Source: Selaginella tamariscina
Lineage: Eukaryota; Streptophyta; Lycopodiopsida; Selaginellales; Selaginellaceae
Direction of reading: 5' to 3'
DNA length: 64,000 bases
NCBI GenBank assembly: GCA_003024785.1
Contig: PUQB01000350.1
Location: forward strand, 197,919 to 261,918
Shown here in pieces: positions 1 through 14,219 of this stretch; within the stretch, counting starts at the first letter, position 1, and each line of letters starts with the position of its first letter. The notes below the pieces were generated by a model. The model made no database searches. It worked only from the letters and a program-made list of their open reading frames with translations, and was not told where the DNA came from. Made by a program: the position numbers and the translations under genes.

Positions 1-2630
1 AAAATAAAAATAGACTTAAGGTTTGATTATATTGCTTGGGTTAATTGTCGGTTCTATCTTAAGATTTGATGGTGTTCCTTGAGTTTACTTTAACATTCAT
101 GAAAATACAAGATCGAGGTTTGTGATTAACTCAAGAAGTTGGTGTCCCTTCTTGATGATCATAGTTCATGGTTCCTAACGTATGGTTTAATATTCGATAC
201 GAAAATATGAGGTTTTTTATCACCTCATTTGTTAAGATATTTATATTCTAGACTTTGAAAATATTTGTGACAGTCTTTCTAAGATTGATTTTAAATGACT
301 TGTCAGAGTATGGTATGATATCTCTTCAAATAAATAAGGTAGAGTATGAGTAGGAGAGCTCCTGGGTTCATGACTAAGTTCGTTGCTCTTCTGCCAGTGC
401 AAGCTTTAGCTTGTGTCGTTAAGGTACAACCCTCTATTGTGCCACCCTAACTTCCAGATGACAGGGGTACGTCCCACCTTCGAGGTAGCTCACCCTTAAT
501 GTTGGCTAATCATGCTTGGAAGGTCTTGTCAGAATGCACATTCCAAGAGGCAAGGTTGAGGCTTGTCTCCAACCTCCTCTTCCACGTCAAGCTAGGTGTA
601 GCACTCATGGCCAAGCAAGGCACATTTCATGTCCTTGTTGAACTGTGAGTGTGGGATTTGTTTAACAGGTTCACATTACCCAGTTCCTAAGGGTTCAGTA
701 AGGGGTTCTAGAGTTGGCATTTAGGAGCCACGTTTGTGCACTTGGTGCAACTCTTGAATCTAAGGGCTATGGCATGATAGTGCACATTATGGAAGGCAGT
801 GTCACATGGAGATGAGACATTGGGCTAGACGTCACATGATACAACGCCCAAGGCACGTCCTTTGGGGTTGTGTTCATGGGTTTATTGCCAAGGAGTTGGA
901 TATTCTAACAAATATGCATGTTTATGCTCGCATTTAGGTGCTAAGCTTTGGGCATTTGCTCAAGGGAGGTTAGGTCTCGTAACTAGGTGTGCTTAGGTAC
1001 ACTTGCTAAGGGAGTGTTCTCCTTGAAATCTAGGGATTGAACAACCTAAGCTTGTTAGCATGAGCCCTTTCATGAAGCACTCGCAAGGTCATGTGCTTAA
1101 GGTTATTCAAACCTAGAGTTTGCTAAGTAGAACACTATGGTGCATACTCGTGCCCTCACTAAGTACTAGCCCTAGGTCTAGGGTATAACTTAACCACTCA
1201 AACCCTCAAGGGTTAGTCATGGTTCAGGGTACCCCTTGTCGCCCTAAAGGGGGTACGCCCAAATGAGGGTGATTTCTCAAGGGGTAAATGGCGATGCCTT
1301 AACTTTGTCATGGGGTATGTGTAAGGCACATCTCCTTGATGAGGTTAGGGCATGAGCCTGTCTAGGTCTACTAGGATAGGATCTTAAAGTCTACTCGGGA
1401 TATCCTTTAGGGTTCGGGGGATGGTCATTCTAGGGGACTTAGGGTAGGACTCTAAGTGTTCTGTTTAACTAGACATTTGAGTTAGACTCTTGGGATTATC
1501 TTGAAAGACTTAGCGTTGCTCACACAAGGAATTGACGCTGGAAGGCCACTTGGCAGCCACATGTTATCCCTCTGGGTTAAAACTTTAACAATGCCCTTCT
1601 TGGTTGTGTTAGGGGTTCAATGCTGAGGAGTTCATGACTTTAGCATGCACACATGGTTATGTTTCAAATAAAGGTGTTGAGGGCTAAGTTTATTTATTTG
1701 TAACAAAGGCTTACTTTGACACACAAACATCGTCTCATCTAGTGAATGCATGCTATAGGGTTGTCCAACCCTAGCCTTATGTTAAATGTGGTTTTGTTTA
1801 GGGGGTGTTCTCCTAAGTAAGCTCATTAGCAAAACCCCTTTCATGAGGCATTCGCAAGTCATATACTTAGGGTTATTCAAACCTAACCTTAGAGAGTTTG
1901 TTTAGCAGAACACTTATGTCCTCACTAAGTACTAGCCTTAAGTTTAGGGTATAACTTAGTCACTCAAACTCTCAAGGGTTAGTCGTGGTTCATGGTACCC
2001 CTTGTCACCTTAAAGGGGTTGTATGCCCGAATGAAGGTGATTTTTCAAGGGGTAAGTGACGATACCTTAGCTTTGTCATGAGGATATGTGTAAGGCACAT
2101 TTCCTTGATGAGGTTAGGACATGAACTTGTTTAGCTCTACTAAAATAGGATCCTAAAGTCTACTCGGGATATTTTTAGGGTTTGGGATGGTCATTCTAGG
2201 GGTTTAATGTACCCTTAGGGATTTTGATATGGACTAGGTTACTCCTTGTTGTCTTGTAAGGGTTGTGTTTAAAAGGTGTTTAATTTTAATTAAGGGGTTG
2301 ACAATGATTCCATTGTCCTTTAAGGGTTATAAAAGAATGATTTCTTAAAATGTAAAACGTAATGCTTTAACTTCTTATCGTTGGATATATATTGGAGCAT
2401 ATGTTTATGTAATAGGGTTAGAGCTAGGATAAAATGTTAAAGGGTAGTAGATACCTATTCACCTTTAAAAAGTTGAAAAAATATTCTTAAGTATTTTACT
2501 TCCTTAGGCACCTAAGATTGATCTTAAGAATCTATAGGGTTGTCTTGATAAACTAAGTGTTACTCACAATGATGATGTTGCATAATTGAGTGTTGTTTTA
2601 TGTTGGCCTTTTGGATTAAAACTATTTATA
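1..2630. repeat. Diverged ~750 bp repeat units, non-coding
   Basis: Two long units follow each other, about 860-1600 and 1605-2630. They share blocks in the same order: a run around 1065-1290 matches 1840-2050, and 1271-1450 matches 2036-2210. The tail of the unit, ending in GGRTTAAAACT, is seen near 1575 and again near 2610. A third copy of the tail part lies at 37167-37486, beside retrotransposon remains. No convincing reading frame is present. The family could be a long terminal repeat or the untranslated part of a retroelement, or an independent tandem repeat. The base composition (about 45% GC) contrasts with the AT-rich DNA just to the right. Confidence 0.6.
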
Positions 2631-3290
2631 TAAGACAGTTTATAACTATTTAATTAGTTTTTTAATGTTTTAAAATAAAAAGAATTTATATCCAAAGTAA
2701 AAACATAGATAAATTTATAAATACTTAATGATTTTTCTTTTGTCTTTTTTAATGTTTACATTAATATATTTTAACTTTGAATTAGTATTAAATATATTAT
2801 TTTTCTTTATAAAAGATTCATTCACTTTTTATATATAATAAGTTTGGTGAGCACCTGTAGTGTTCTTTCCTTTTCAAACATATATTCCATTAAAGATGTT
2901 AATATATTCTTTAACAAGTAATAATTTTATGTTTGAAAATAAAAATGTTGCTTTTATATTAACAATTACCATCTTTATTTCCAAGTGTGATAAATAAACA
3001 CATATAAATATATACTAATTACTTGATATAGACTAATTATTAGTTATAATTTATATTTAAGATTAAACTTTGTTAAGAAAGTAGAAATTTTCATAAGCAT
3101 TTCAATATTCTTAATAATATTTTGTGTATATATTAGCAATTATATCATATTAAATTAAAGCAATCATTAACTATAATAAAGTCATTTAAATTTGATTTCA
3201 CTTTAAATGCTAATTTTAGAGATATTAAAATACACAAGCTAAATGATACCATATGGTTTAAAAATATATTCATGAAATCCCACTTTCCAC
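2631..3290. other. AT-rich intergenic DNA, nothing recognised
   Basis: Very AT-rich sequence with poly-A/T and TATA runs. I see no coding potential, RNA gene or ordered repeat. Confidence 0.6.
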
Positions 3291-3293
3291 TAA

Positions 3294-4595
3294 GGGGTGG
3301 TTATTTGGCCCTTGATAAATTTAAAAAAATGCCACATCATTAATAATAACTACTATTGTGATTTTATACTAAAGTGGTTAATTAAATTAAAAATTAAATT
3401 ACCAATGAGCAGTTTTCATTTAACTGTGTTAATGGTTTTTTTTTATTAATTAAAGTTTTTGGGCTTGAAGATATGAATACGTGTGTGCCATATATTGAGA
3501 ATAAATTATATGAAAGAGATAAAAATATAAATATATTAATGAGTAGTCTTTGTCAATATATAAATCAATATATATTGTGTTCATAATATGATACGAAAGT
3601 ATATGTATGTATTAATTGTATCAAATGGTACGATGATTTATGTGTATATTAAATATTTAACATATAAATATAAATTATAATTTTTCAATTAAAGTTAACA
3701 TTTTTTTTTATATATATAAAGTTATATATTTTTCTAGGTGTTCTTGTTTTCAAGACTTGTGTTTACATGTTAAACAAATGTATAAAACATATCAATACAC
3801 ACATATATATATATATATGTTTATATATGCATAGATACATGCATAGAGAATGCACTCATATATATGGAGCAAGTATTATGCATGAAGAAAGAGAGAGATT
3901 ACACACACATGGAGAGAGAAAGAGATTATATGCATAATTATAAACATTCATATATATAAATATTTTTATAATTCTAATATTGGGGCTTTCCTTTTCATAA
4001 TGGAAAAATGGATATATATATGGGTTACATAATTATATACATGCATTAACTACATAAATATGTTGTATGTATATATTTATGTATTTTATAATAAAACACA
4101 GAGATTAAAGATGCATGAGTATATCACCAAAATCCTTCTTTGTTTTAATCAACCTTTCTGATTTCTTAAACATTGAGAAGCTTACCCATCCTTTTCTAAT
4201 TGATTTCATGTAATACAAATTTAAAAAAAGAAAGAAATAATTAAAATAAAAAAGAGATTACTTGCACATCAAATTGATTAATAAAAAGATTTATTAATAA
4301 TTACCATTTGTAACCCCGAATAAGTTTCTATGAACTCGTACACGTCCACAAATATTAGATCCATTACAATGATTAAAGAAATTAAAGAAAAAGCTTTGTC
4401 ACATAGGTGCCACATAGGCTACCACTAAAAAAAGCCATATAGACGCCACATATGCTACCACCAAAAGGTTGTATAAGCGCCACATAGATGCCCCTGTACA
4501 TTTTAAATTTTAAATAATTAACAAGTGAAAAAATAAATTATTAATAAAATAAATAATTTATTAAAATTTGATTGGTTGAGGTAAATAACCACCCC
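3294..4595. mobile_element. Candidate PIF/Harbinger-like non-autonomous DNA transposon
   Basis: The left end reads GGGGTGGTTATTT (3294-3306) and the right end is its exact reverse complement AAATAACCACCCC (4583-4595). The ends are flanked by three-base sequences TAA (3291-3293) and TAG (4596-4598), close to the TWA target duplication of PIF/Harbinger elements, whose termini are typically G-rich like this. The 1.3 kb interior is AT-rich and non-coding, with a (TA)n run near 3800 and short repeated GCCACATA-type motifs at 4395-4490. No transposase is seen, so it would be non-autonomous. The imperfect flank and the short terminal repeat make this a candidate only. Confidence 0.5.
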
Positions 4596-4598
4596 TAG

Positions 4599-4852
4599 TA
4601 CCTTCAAAATAAATTAATATTTATTTTTAACTTTATTTAAGCTAGTTGTAAATACTACAGTATATTATATAGTAATCTAATGGTTTTATGTAACTAATAA
4701 ACTTCATAAACACTATAGGTATCCTTTACCTTATTGTTACACGAGTACAATTATCTAGTCATTTTTTTATTAATTGGTATTCTCTGGTTGTAGAAGCTTT
4801 CCCTTGAATCGTTCTTCAAGTTCAATCGAGCCCAAATTTGTAGAGAGATCCA
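4599..4852 (+). promoter_or_regulatory. Upstream region of the ZIFL-type gene
   Basis: 254 bp of AT-rich DNA between the candidate transposon and the first ATG of the transporter gene, ending in a less AT-rich leader (about 4790-4852). It must contain the core promoter and 5' leader, but no single box stands out. Confidence 0.4.
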
Positions 4853-5333
4853 ATGTCAAGAGTTCCTGCATCCGAGCAGGAGCCTCTATTAAATCATGAT
4901 GATGAATCTGCTAAGCTAAATCCAGATTGTCCAGGTTGTCAAGTATCTTATCTCCGGCATCCCAATGCCAAGCCCCCTTACAAGCTGCTCTTCTACATGG
5001 GAACACTTGTTCTAAGCAATGGTATGCATACGTGTGTGTGTGTGTCTCTACACATACACATACACACACTATATATGACTTTGTCTTTTACAGCATTGCC
5101 CATCTCAGTTCTATATCCATTTGTTTATTTCATGGTAATGTTCTCGAGGATTTATATTCATATATATGTTAACACTTTACTGATCAGGTGAAAGATTTCC
5201 ATGTTGCAAAGTCAGAAGAAGATATTGGATACTATGCAGGCTGGATAGGTATGAATCGCACCTCTCTCTCTTAGAACATGTCGGTGAGAAACAGAGTACG
5301 TGGTGTGTGTGTGTGTGTGTGTTTGTGTGTGTG

Positions 5334-5365
<32 letters not shown>

Positions 5366-6000
5366 CACGTAAACGAGAACATATCGAGACAAACTAGAGG
5401 CAGCAGAGACGTACACGTGTGTCTTACTTATATAATGCCAACTCACGAAACCACACAGGGTCTTCCTTCATGGCTGGAAGAGCTGTGACCGGACTCTTCT
5501 GGGGAGCTTTTGCAGACAGATACGGTAGAAAGCCGACTATGTACCTTGGTGCATTTTCCGTGTAAGAATTATTATACATTTTATGTGTATTTAGTGTATA
5601 TATGCACGTATTTATACAATGTGTTGTATATTTCTCTAGGGTGATATTCAATACACTATTTGGACTAAGCAGAAGTTTTCAAATGGCTTTAATAACACGT
5701 TTCCTTCTTGGGAGCTTCAATGGAATGCTTGGCACTGTGAAAGCATATGCTTCGGAAATTTGTAGTGAGGAACACCAGGCTTTAGGTGTATCCGTGGTAA
5801 GTATAAAAGCTTACCCAACACACATTGTCTACCTCTATATATACATGACATATCCACACACACACATACACACACACTTTGTAGTTTGAATAACCATGCA
5901 TTCTTTTCCAGGTTGGAACTGTATGGGGTTTGGGTTTAATTGTTGGTCCAGCTTTAGGAGGCCTCTTAGCTCAGGTTTAGTACTCTCTCTCTCTCTCTCA

Positions 6001-6031
<31 letters not shown>

Positions 6032-6690
6032 GTGTGTGTGTGTGTGGTGTATGTATAGTTATAATGTCATGTTTTTCACTACAGCCAGCTTTGAAGTATC
6101 CCAACATGTTCCCAAATGGTAGCCTGTTTGAAAGGTAGCGTCATTATCTATAATACTGCCAATAATCAATTATGATTAAAATCAAAATTAATTATTATTA
6201 TATAACATTTTATTTGCAGATATCCCTACCTTCTACAAGCTTTGTGCGTGTCGGCGTTTGCTATACTTGGCCTTTTGGTTACCTTCTTCCTTCCTGTATG
6301 TAATTAATTAATTTATTACTGTAAGTATTAGTTAATACTTTGGTTTACTCACAGGAAACTTTGCATAAAAACCACACTGTAAACGATGACGTGGAAAATG
6401 TCGCTAACGATAACAAGTCAGCAGAAGATAACCAGCCACTTTGGAAAAACTGGCCTTTTTTCGCTTCTACAGTTGTTTACTGTCTTTGGTCTCTTCATGA
6501 TATTGCTTACACGGAGGTAAGTTAATACTAATCTATTCATATGATTTATTTAATAATTTCTATGGTTAGATCTTTTCTTTGTGGTCTGTAAGCCCGAAGA
6601 TCTATGGTGGTCTCAACTTCACAAGTTCAGATGTTGGAGCCGTTTTAGCTGCTTCTGGTAAAACTCTCACGTGCGTGCGTGCGTGCGTGC

Positions 6691-6725
<35 letters not shown>

Positions 6726-7771
6726 CTTGTGACTGGTTATCTACACGAAGACAACAAAGATAAGCCGTACATCAGTACATGCATAACGTTTTTGGTGTTA
6801 TATGTGTGTGTGTGTGTGTGTACAGGTAATATATGCTGAATCGTTCGCTACTTAACTGATACCTGTAATTAACAGGAGCGGCAATGCTTATAGCACAGAT
6901 CTTAATCTTTCCCAGTTTCGCAAAACTAGTTGGAGCAATTGGAGCCTGTCGATATGGTTCCGTAAGTATACACACACATGCGTGTGCACACGGTGTGTGT
7001 ATGTGTATGTGATAATATTAATATACTCCATTTTTTAGCTTGCGACGATTCCACTTCTAGTTGTGTATCCTTACTTCTGTAAGCTTGATGGCACAGGGAT
7101 GTACATAGTAGTATTTACTGCCTCGATTATCAAATACATAACTACGGTACAAATTATTTCTTGATATTTAACTAGTATATATCATTAACGATTTTTTTAC
7201 CTATTGCAGGTGTCAACAATGACAGGCTCCTTTATACTTATTAACAACACAGTGGTATGTATATATGTGTTATATATATTATATAGGGCTCTTTTTATAT
7301 ATTTAAGTTTTTACATTTACAGAGACAACACCAGAGAGGTGCTGCTAATGGCTTATCATTAAGTGCAGTTTCAGTGTTCAAAGCCATTGGTCCCGCATCT
7401 GGTGGCATTGTGTAAGTTACAATTATTTTTGATATTATAGAGTACACTTATAAATACATAAACATGTGTATTTGCACACACACACACACACACGGACACC
7501 AATGTATTTAAAGCCTGGTTAACTTTGTTTGCAGTTTTGCCTGGGCTCAAACAAGAAGGGGTTCTTGGCTCTTACCAGGTAAGCTGTATACAATGTAGTT
7601 AGTAGGGTTTGGGGTTTTAGTTGAGTTTATTTAACTAACTAAGAGTGTTTTTAACCAGGGGACCAGTTAGTTTTCTTCTTCCTCAACGTATTTGCAGTCC
7701 TTACATTTATTTGTACATTTGAACCGTTCTTGCCTTCCTCAGCCAACAAGCTCTTGGACGAGGATAGATAA
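4853..7771 (+). CDS. ZIFL: ZIFL-type MFS transporter (zinc-induced facilitator-like), 16 exons
   Basis: Sixteen exons with GT-AG junctions keep frame throughout: 4853-5021, 5094-5134, 5188-5248, 5459-5561, 5640-5796, 5912-5974, 6085-6134, 6220-6295, 6355-6516, 6570-6657, 6876-6961, 7039-7146, 7210-7254, 7323-7411, 7535-7578 and 7659-7771. They total 1455 bp, 484 residues, a normal length. Family marks are visible: CPGC near residue 26 before the first membrane span, the MFS loop WGAFADRYGRKP, PETLHKNH in the central loop, and the late SVFKAIGPASGG antiporter signature. Members are 12-span proton-coupled carriers of the plasma membrane or tonoplast that move zinc, potassium or metal chelators; the substrate here is unknown. 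Introns are short and several hold (TG)n or (TG)n(AG)n tracts. The gene looks intact. Confidence 0.92.
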
Positions 7772-10700
7772 AACTATATCAATATATATCTATATGTTTT
7801 GGAACAAATCATTATTTTGATTACTATTGATGGTTAGATTTATAATAGAGTTGAAGTGGAACACATACGAGAACACATGTATATCATCTCAAAAATTTAG
7901 AATATATTTAGAGTTTATAATAAATTTTATGTAAATAGACTTATTAAAAAGTAAAATATAAATATAATATTGTGTTCAATTTAGGCTTATTGAATTGATA
8001 AGTAAATAAATTTAATTAATTTTTATTAATTTATTTTGAAACCCTGCTTTATTTATAATTATATCCTATATGTAATTAGAATATTAATAAATAAGAAAAG
8101 ATATTTTATATTTAAAGTTTTAAAGTGTGCAATAGGAAAACAAGAAGAGAAAAAACGAAACGTATCCATCTTTAAATATTCATATCGATTAAAGACTAAG
8201 TTTAATCATGTTTTTTTAGTTTTAACGGTTTAACATAAAGTTAAAATTATGCATGTTTATTAACTATAAGGTTTTAAACAAAAATTAACTTTATGTGTAT
8301 GAGATTTAGTTATACTTTATATGGGATTTTATTCAAATAAATCAATCTTTATAATTCATGCTTTAATTTTATTATAAAACCTCTATCACCCATGTTGTAA
8401 CTTAATACTTTTACCTTCATATATTTGGGTTTTTTTTACCATTATTAATAATTTAATTAATTATACAAGTTTCTCTTATTGATTATAAAATTATCATATT
8501 AATGTCTATTAAATAACATAAAAGTAAAATTTATGTTGTATATGTTTTATGCATATATAAATCCTTTTCTTTAATCGTGTTCACCATTAAGAGAATATAT
8601 ATTGACAATGTAATATAAAATTTATTATCTTTTTATAATAGAAATTATTGTTCAATAAATAAAGCATATTAATGGAAAGTGTGTCAATTAAATATAACTA
8701 CCCATATGAGTAGTAATAGATAAAATTAAAGTTGCATGTCATAATAGTTTTAAAAATTTTTCAACTTTATTTAAATAATTAGTTTCTATTCTTTCTTATA
8801 ACCTATAACTTGCCTAGTTTATTTTATTATTTTTAATATTAAAAACCTAGGGCCTCATAATGCATATAATTTTTATCATATTTTTATAAATTAATTGATC
8901 TTTATTTTAATTATGATTAACCCATACTAATGTATAATAATCATCAATTACTAATGTTGTGAAATGAGTAAAGCATACAAGTGGGTTATTGGAATATAAA
9001 AATTAATTAATGCTAATAATTAAGATGTAACTTACTCAAGCATGCATCCTGATATATATATTTAATTAATGTTAAAGACCAAGATGCAACTTAATTCGCT
9101 AATGCAAATTCATTAATAATAAAGTAAATTAACTTTTAAATATATTAAGTTAAATTTAACTACATAAACTTGAATTTTGTCAATAAGGAATAAGTAAGTA
9201 TATTTCTTAATTTTTAATATGTTAATTCTTAAATTATAATGGAACATTTTGTTTGAATGCTTTATATGGCACGTTATTTATACACTTTAATTTTTGTTGG
9301 ACAAAAGATAAATACAAAGAAAATTTTGTTTTAAATTTTAATTTTTTAAAATATGAATTCACTGAAACGCTGTAGTTTCTTTTTCATTATTAAATAAAGT
9401 AAGTTAACATAAAGTGTTAACCTTTTTAAATGATTAATTATTACAAAATATATTTTTATATTCCACAACATAATTATCATTATAGTTGGTCAAAAGAAAA
9501 TAATTTTTTAAGTCAAGTTTTATCTTTGTCTATAATATATAATGACAGTGAATTAAACTATCTTTAAAGACTTAAGTATATTAAATAAGATTATTTTCTT
9601 AATACATTTTAAGGTTCAATATTGAAATTTAATAACTAAAACCTAATAGTTGTTTTAAAATACTACATTATATTCTTTATGCATTGTTCTTAACCATTCC
9701 TTAGTATAAAGATTACACATTATTTTCTTTACATATGAAGGCTCAATAATAATAATTAATTTAATATAAAAAATGAATAAAAACTAATAATATGAATTTT
9801 ACGAACACATTTTAATTGCTAGTTAAACATGGTATTTATATATGGTTTAAAAAGGTATTTGTAATGCTAAAACAATCAATGCTTAAATTTTGGAAGAATT
9901 GTTTGTCTCTCTTCTCTCCCTCTCTCTATATATATATATAAGTTGTCTTATATATATATATAAACATAAACATTTCCACATTAAATAAATTGAGTGCAAA
10001 TTTCTTTATATTCAAATAGTAAATTAATTATATAATATAAAAAATTATAATATTAAGTATCACATTAAAATACCAAATATATTACGAATCAAATAGTTCT
10101 ATGTAAGGTTTTAACAATATAAATGAAATAGTTGAATTTAATTAACTTCCTTGACTTATAATTTATATACAATTGGCATGGACTTAAATATAAAGAAATT
10201 GATATGTGTGTGTGTGTGTTATATTAAATAATTTTAAAATTCATAAATGTTATTTTAAGAATGTTCTCTTTCATTGTATTCTTAAAAGTTTATTCTCAAT
10301 GATCATTTTACAAAATCAGTATTTTAATATAAAATATAATTTTATTTTTAATTATATAATAAAACCAAATCCATTAGTTATATGTGTTGATCATTTTTAA
10401 TGATATATTTTATTGTAAGTGTATTTATAATATTATGTTATATATTTAACCTTTATTCTGACCTTTGTCATGTAAAAAGTATTAATATTTGTTTAAGGAA
10501 CTTTTTAATACCCCCTTTAAAAATATATGAATAAGAACTTATTCATTAAGATTAATGAACTTATTAAATAATAATTAAATAATTAAAAAAATATTATTAT
10601 ATACTATGTTATTAGAAAACCATAATAATGAAGTAACTGAAAAATTAATATAGAATCACTATTTAATATTAAAGCACTTTGCAAATAATAATCAAAAATA

Positions 10701-13700
10701 AAAAGAGTCACTTTTCACTAATGAAAGTCTTATACAATATAATATTTTTGAGTTTCGATGAATTAATGGTTTTATTAAACATGAGGATTCACACATTAAT
10801 TAATATAAGTTAAGGTTTTTATATTGAAAGAATGAGATTCATTATAATGTTAAAATGTGTGAAAAAATAATTATTTAATGATACTACAATAAATATAATA
10901 TAAGGGACAATTCTTTGAAGTTTTAATAATGAAATAAATAAACAAATAAAAATTATTATAATATATAATTAAACTTAATTAAATTATTATAACTTATTTA
11001 AGTTGTAATACATATGATCAAACTATAAATTCTTACGCTACCTTAGGTTCAATTAATTCAAAAAATGATAAAATTATATTTTATCTATTTGAATATGAAT
11101 AAATAATTTATAATTATCTTTATCTATACAAAGATTATTGTTTGAATATATTAATAAGTAAAAGTAATAATGTATTTACATATGGGCACATAATTAAAAC
11201 ATGCATACTCTAATTATATTGTTTATAGAATAAAACAAAATTTTAATATATTAAAATTTTAAAATTTAGAAAGTAGTAAAATTCAATTGTTTATTTAACT
11301 TCATTAGTGATAATGGCCACATTCTTTATAAATGGCCACATTAATATTGAGTTGTATGATAAACTCACCGAGTTATTATTTGATTACACGCAACTGTTAA
11401 AAAAATCATTTAAATGTTTAAGATTACCAAACGTCTTTTTAAAAAATCCTATAAATGCATGCTGAATTTTTAATTTATTGTATCACTTAAAATTTGCCCC
11501 CTTTAAACATGCAAAGCACTTTTAAAGAGCATGTTCATTAAAATAACAATGATAACAAATAATTACATAAAAATGATATAGTCAATAGTAAATTTGACAT
11601 GTAAACTTAGGTGGAGGCTTACATTAAAACAACTTAACATAAAAATTTAGGGTTCTTAAATCTAATTAATTTATACATATGAATTTAGATCTGGCTAATT
11701 TGTAAGTATAAGTGTGAGTAAGCAGTTACTGAGGCATTATTGTTTTATTAAAGGTGAGGATCTCATTTTTAAATAAAAAATAAAAAGGATAAAGGACCAT
11801 CCATCTCACAAATTTCATAAGTATTATAAGTTAATCACAATTTCTTTTATAAAGGATTACATGATTTGGAATGAAAAATTATCGTACATAAGAAGGCTTT
11901 TGAGGTGCACGAATTTAAATATAATAAAGAATTTACTTCATTGAGTTTATAATAAGAAGAAAGAAAAATGATTAATGGAGAAACATTGTAAAAGCATTAG
12001 GTGTGAGGAAATAATTCTGTAATAAGGGTTTATGTAATCTCGGTTAGGAGGGATTACATCCTTATAAGGATATTATGCATTACTCATTATTTTATTGTTT
12101 ATCTATAGTTAAGGTATAAGATTATGTCACACAAATTTTAAAATTTTAAAATTTTGAATATGTAACAGTTTAGTTGCATTTGTAATGAAGTTGATATCAC
12201 TATAACAACAAAGTTCTTAAAGAATTTTAAGTTGTGTTTACATAATGCTCAATATTATTTTAAATGGTAATCAACATTACTCTCATATGTTAACATAATA
12301 ATCAACTATGCTCTTGAATTAGAAATTCATGAATAATAAGATTTAAATCAACATTATTCATGAATATTATAATAGTGACCAACTTTATTCTTGGTGATTG
12401 TGTATACTTTATTAATGATTAACTTTGTTCTTGATGATCATGTACACTTTACTAATTATTAATAATACTTTTTAACAAAACAGTCTAATGTTTAACATGA
12501 GTAGTGAATAATAAATATTATGTATATCATCAACTCTATAATTAAATAATGAATTGAGTCTCTTATGTGAGAGTAAGTTAGAAATTACAAATTATTATGA
12601 AATGAATGTAATATTATACTAACTAAAATAATGAAAATGAAATACTTATGATTTAACATTAAAAGAGTAAATAAATCAAAATATCAAGTTATATTGCCCA
12701 TTCTAAACAAATGCAATGCATTGAACATTGTTATTATATAATCACATTTACTTATGGTGCATAATACAAAAAAATTACACATAATATTAAGGCATTGCAA
12801 TCAACAAGCACATCATTAACACATATTTAATTTTTCATTATATATTTAATATAAATAATATAAAAAAAACATGACTCCCCATCAACATTGCCACATGGTA
12901 ATGGTTTAGATCTTTTGCATTTTAAATGTTAATTTTTCATTATTAATTTTACTTAAACAAAAAATGAATGCACATGTGACATTTATATGATATTCAATAA
13001 AATTCCATTATACATGTTACATTGTTCCCACTCAAATGTATATTATTTATATTTTTAAAGATTGCATAATTGTTTATAACATATGGTGAAAATATAATTT
13101 ACATTTGAGAGGTTAAAACTTTAACCAAGTTGATATTTTTATCAAAACACACACACATATGCTGCTGGGGATGTATACAGCACGGTGGTTCAATGTATAG
13201 AGAGCACAGGAGAATTTATAAGACTATTTATAAACACTATCAATTTTTTGAAATATTTTTGAAATAAAAAATTACGTAAAAAAGTTAACAACAATAATAC
13301 AATTTAACTTTAAAATTATTATTAAATATAGTTTCCTTCATAAATAATACATTATTATAATAAGTTTATTGGGTGCCACTAAAGATTCTAATAAACAAAT
13401 AATAATTTTATGGGGTTTTAACATGTTAGAAGTAAGAAAATTATTATTTTTTTAATAATAATTTTAGCAATCGTTTTCTCGCTACAAATTGTGATATATA
13501 AATACATATACATATATTTATAAACATGTGAATATATTGATAATATTCTATGTACTTGATATAATATTAATATTAAAATAATATTAATCTGAAAATTATT
13601 TAAGATTTAATTTCAACAAGAAATATTAGAGGTAGTGGGACAAAACAAATTAAAATTAAAATTTAACTTTAATTAAGGAAGTTACAATATATTAATTTAA

Positions 13701-13799
13701 TGGTTTTATACAAATGTGGTCTTAACCTATTTATTTTTAAATTATTTTCGGCATCTCAATTGTTCAATTAATCCTACTTAAACAATGTTATTGGAGAAG
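7772..13799. other. 6 kb AT-rich desert
   Basis: More than 75% A+T by eye, with poly-A/T runs, (TA)n near 9930-9960 and a (TG)n tract at 10205-10220. The few open frames are low-complexity and lack family resemblance. I see no gene, RNA or ordered repeat. The last few hundred bases lead into the promoter of the next gene. Confidence 0.6.
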
Positions 13800-14219
13800 A
13801 AGTCAGTCGATGGCATCTAGGGCATAGAGAGAAGGGGGGACTGTGCGCACCTCGGATGGATCAACACAGGCCGAGGAATCTGTAGTATTGCATCCTGTTA
13901 CTTTCCCACATTATCCCCACAAATCCCCACGAGTGCGGCTCGGATAGTACTCGCATTTCCCCTCAATTCGGCCCAGATCAGTTTCTTCAGGTGGTTCTTA
14001 GCAAGCTACGTATCACAAATTCACCACATAAACACAAAGAAATTCTGAGAATTCATTGAAGATTTTGCATTCTCCAGGTGCACATAAACATATTGGGTTA
14101 TTGGAATCCACTAAAGATTTCTATATCCCAAAGTAAAGAGAAGAGCCTTGATCGATCGGTTCTATAATCGGGTTTTAGATATCTACTGTAGAATTCGGTA
14201 AAGAAAACTTTAGATTTCT
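13800..14219 (+). promoter_or_regulatory. Probable promoter and 5' leader of the OBERON-like gene
   Basis: Base composition changes abruptly here from AT desert to GC-richer DNA with CpG sites (about 13797-14000), then a leader of mixed composition to the ATG at 14220. This is typical of a transcription start region. No specific motif is claimed. Confidence 0.4.

Noticed and set aside
8036-10400. Small open frames in the AT desert
   Set aside because: Lys/Ile/Phe/Asn-rich frames expected by chance at this base composition.
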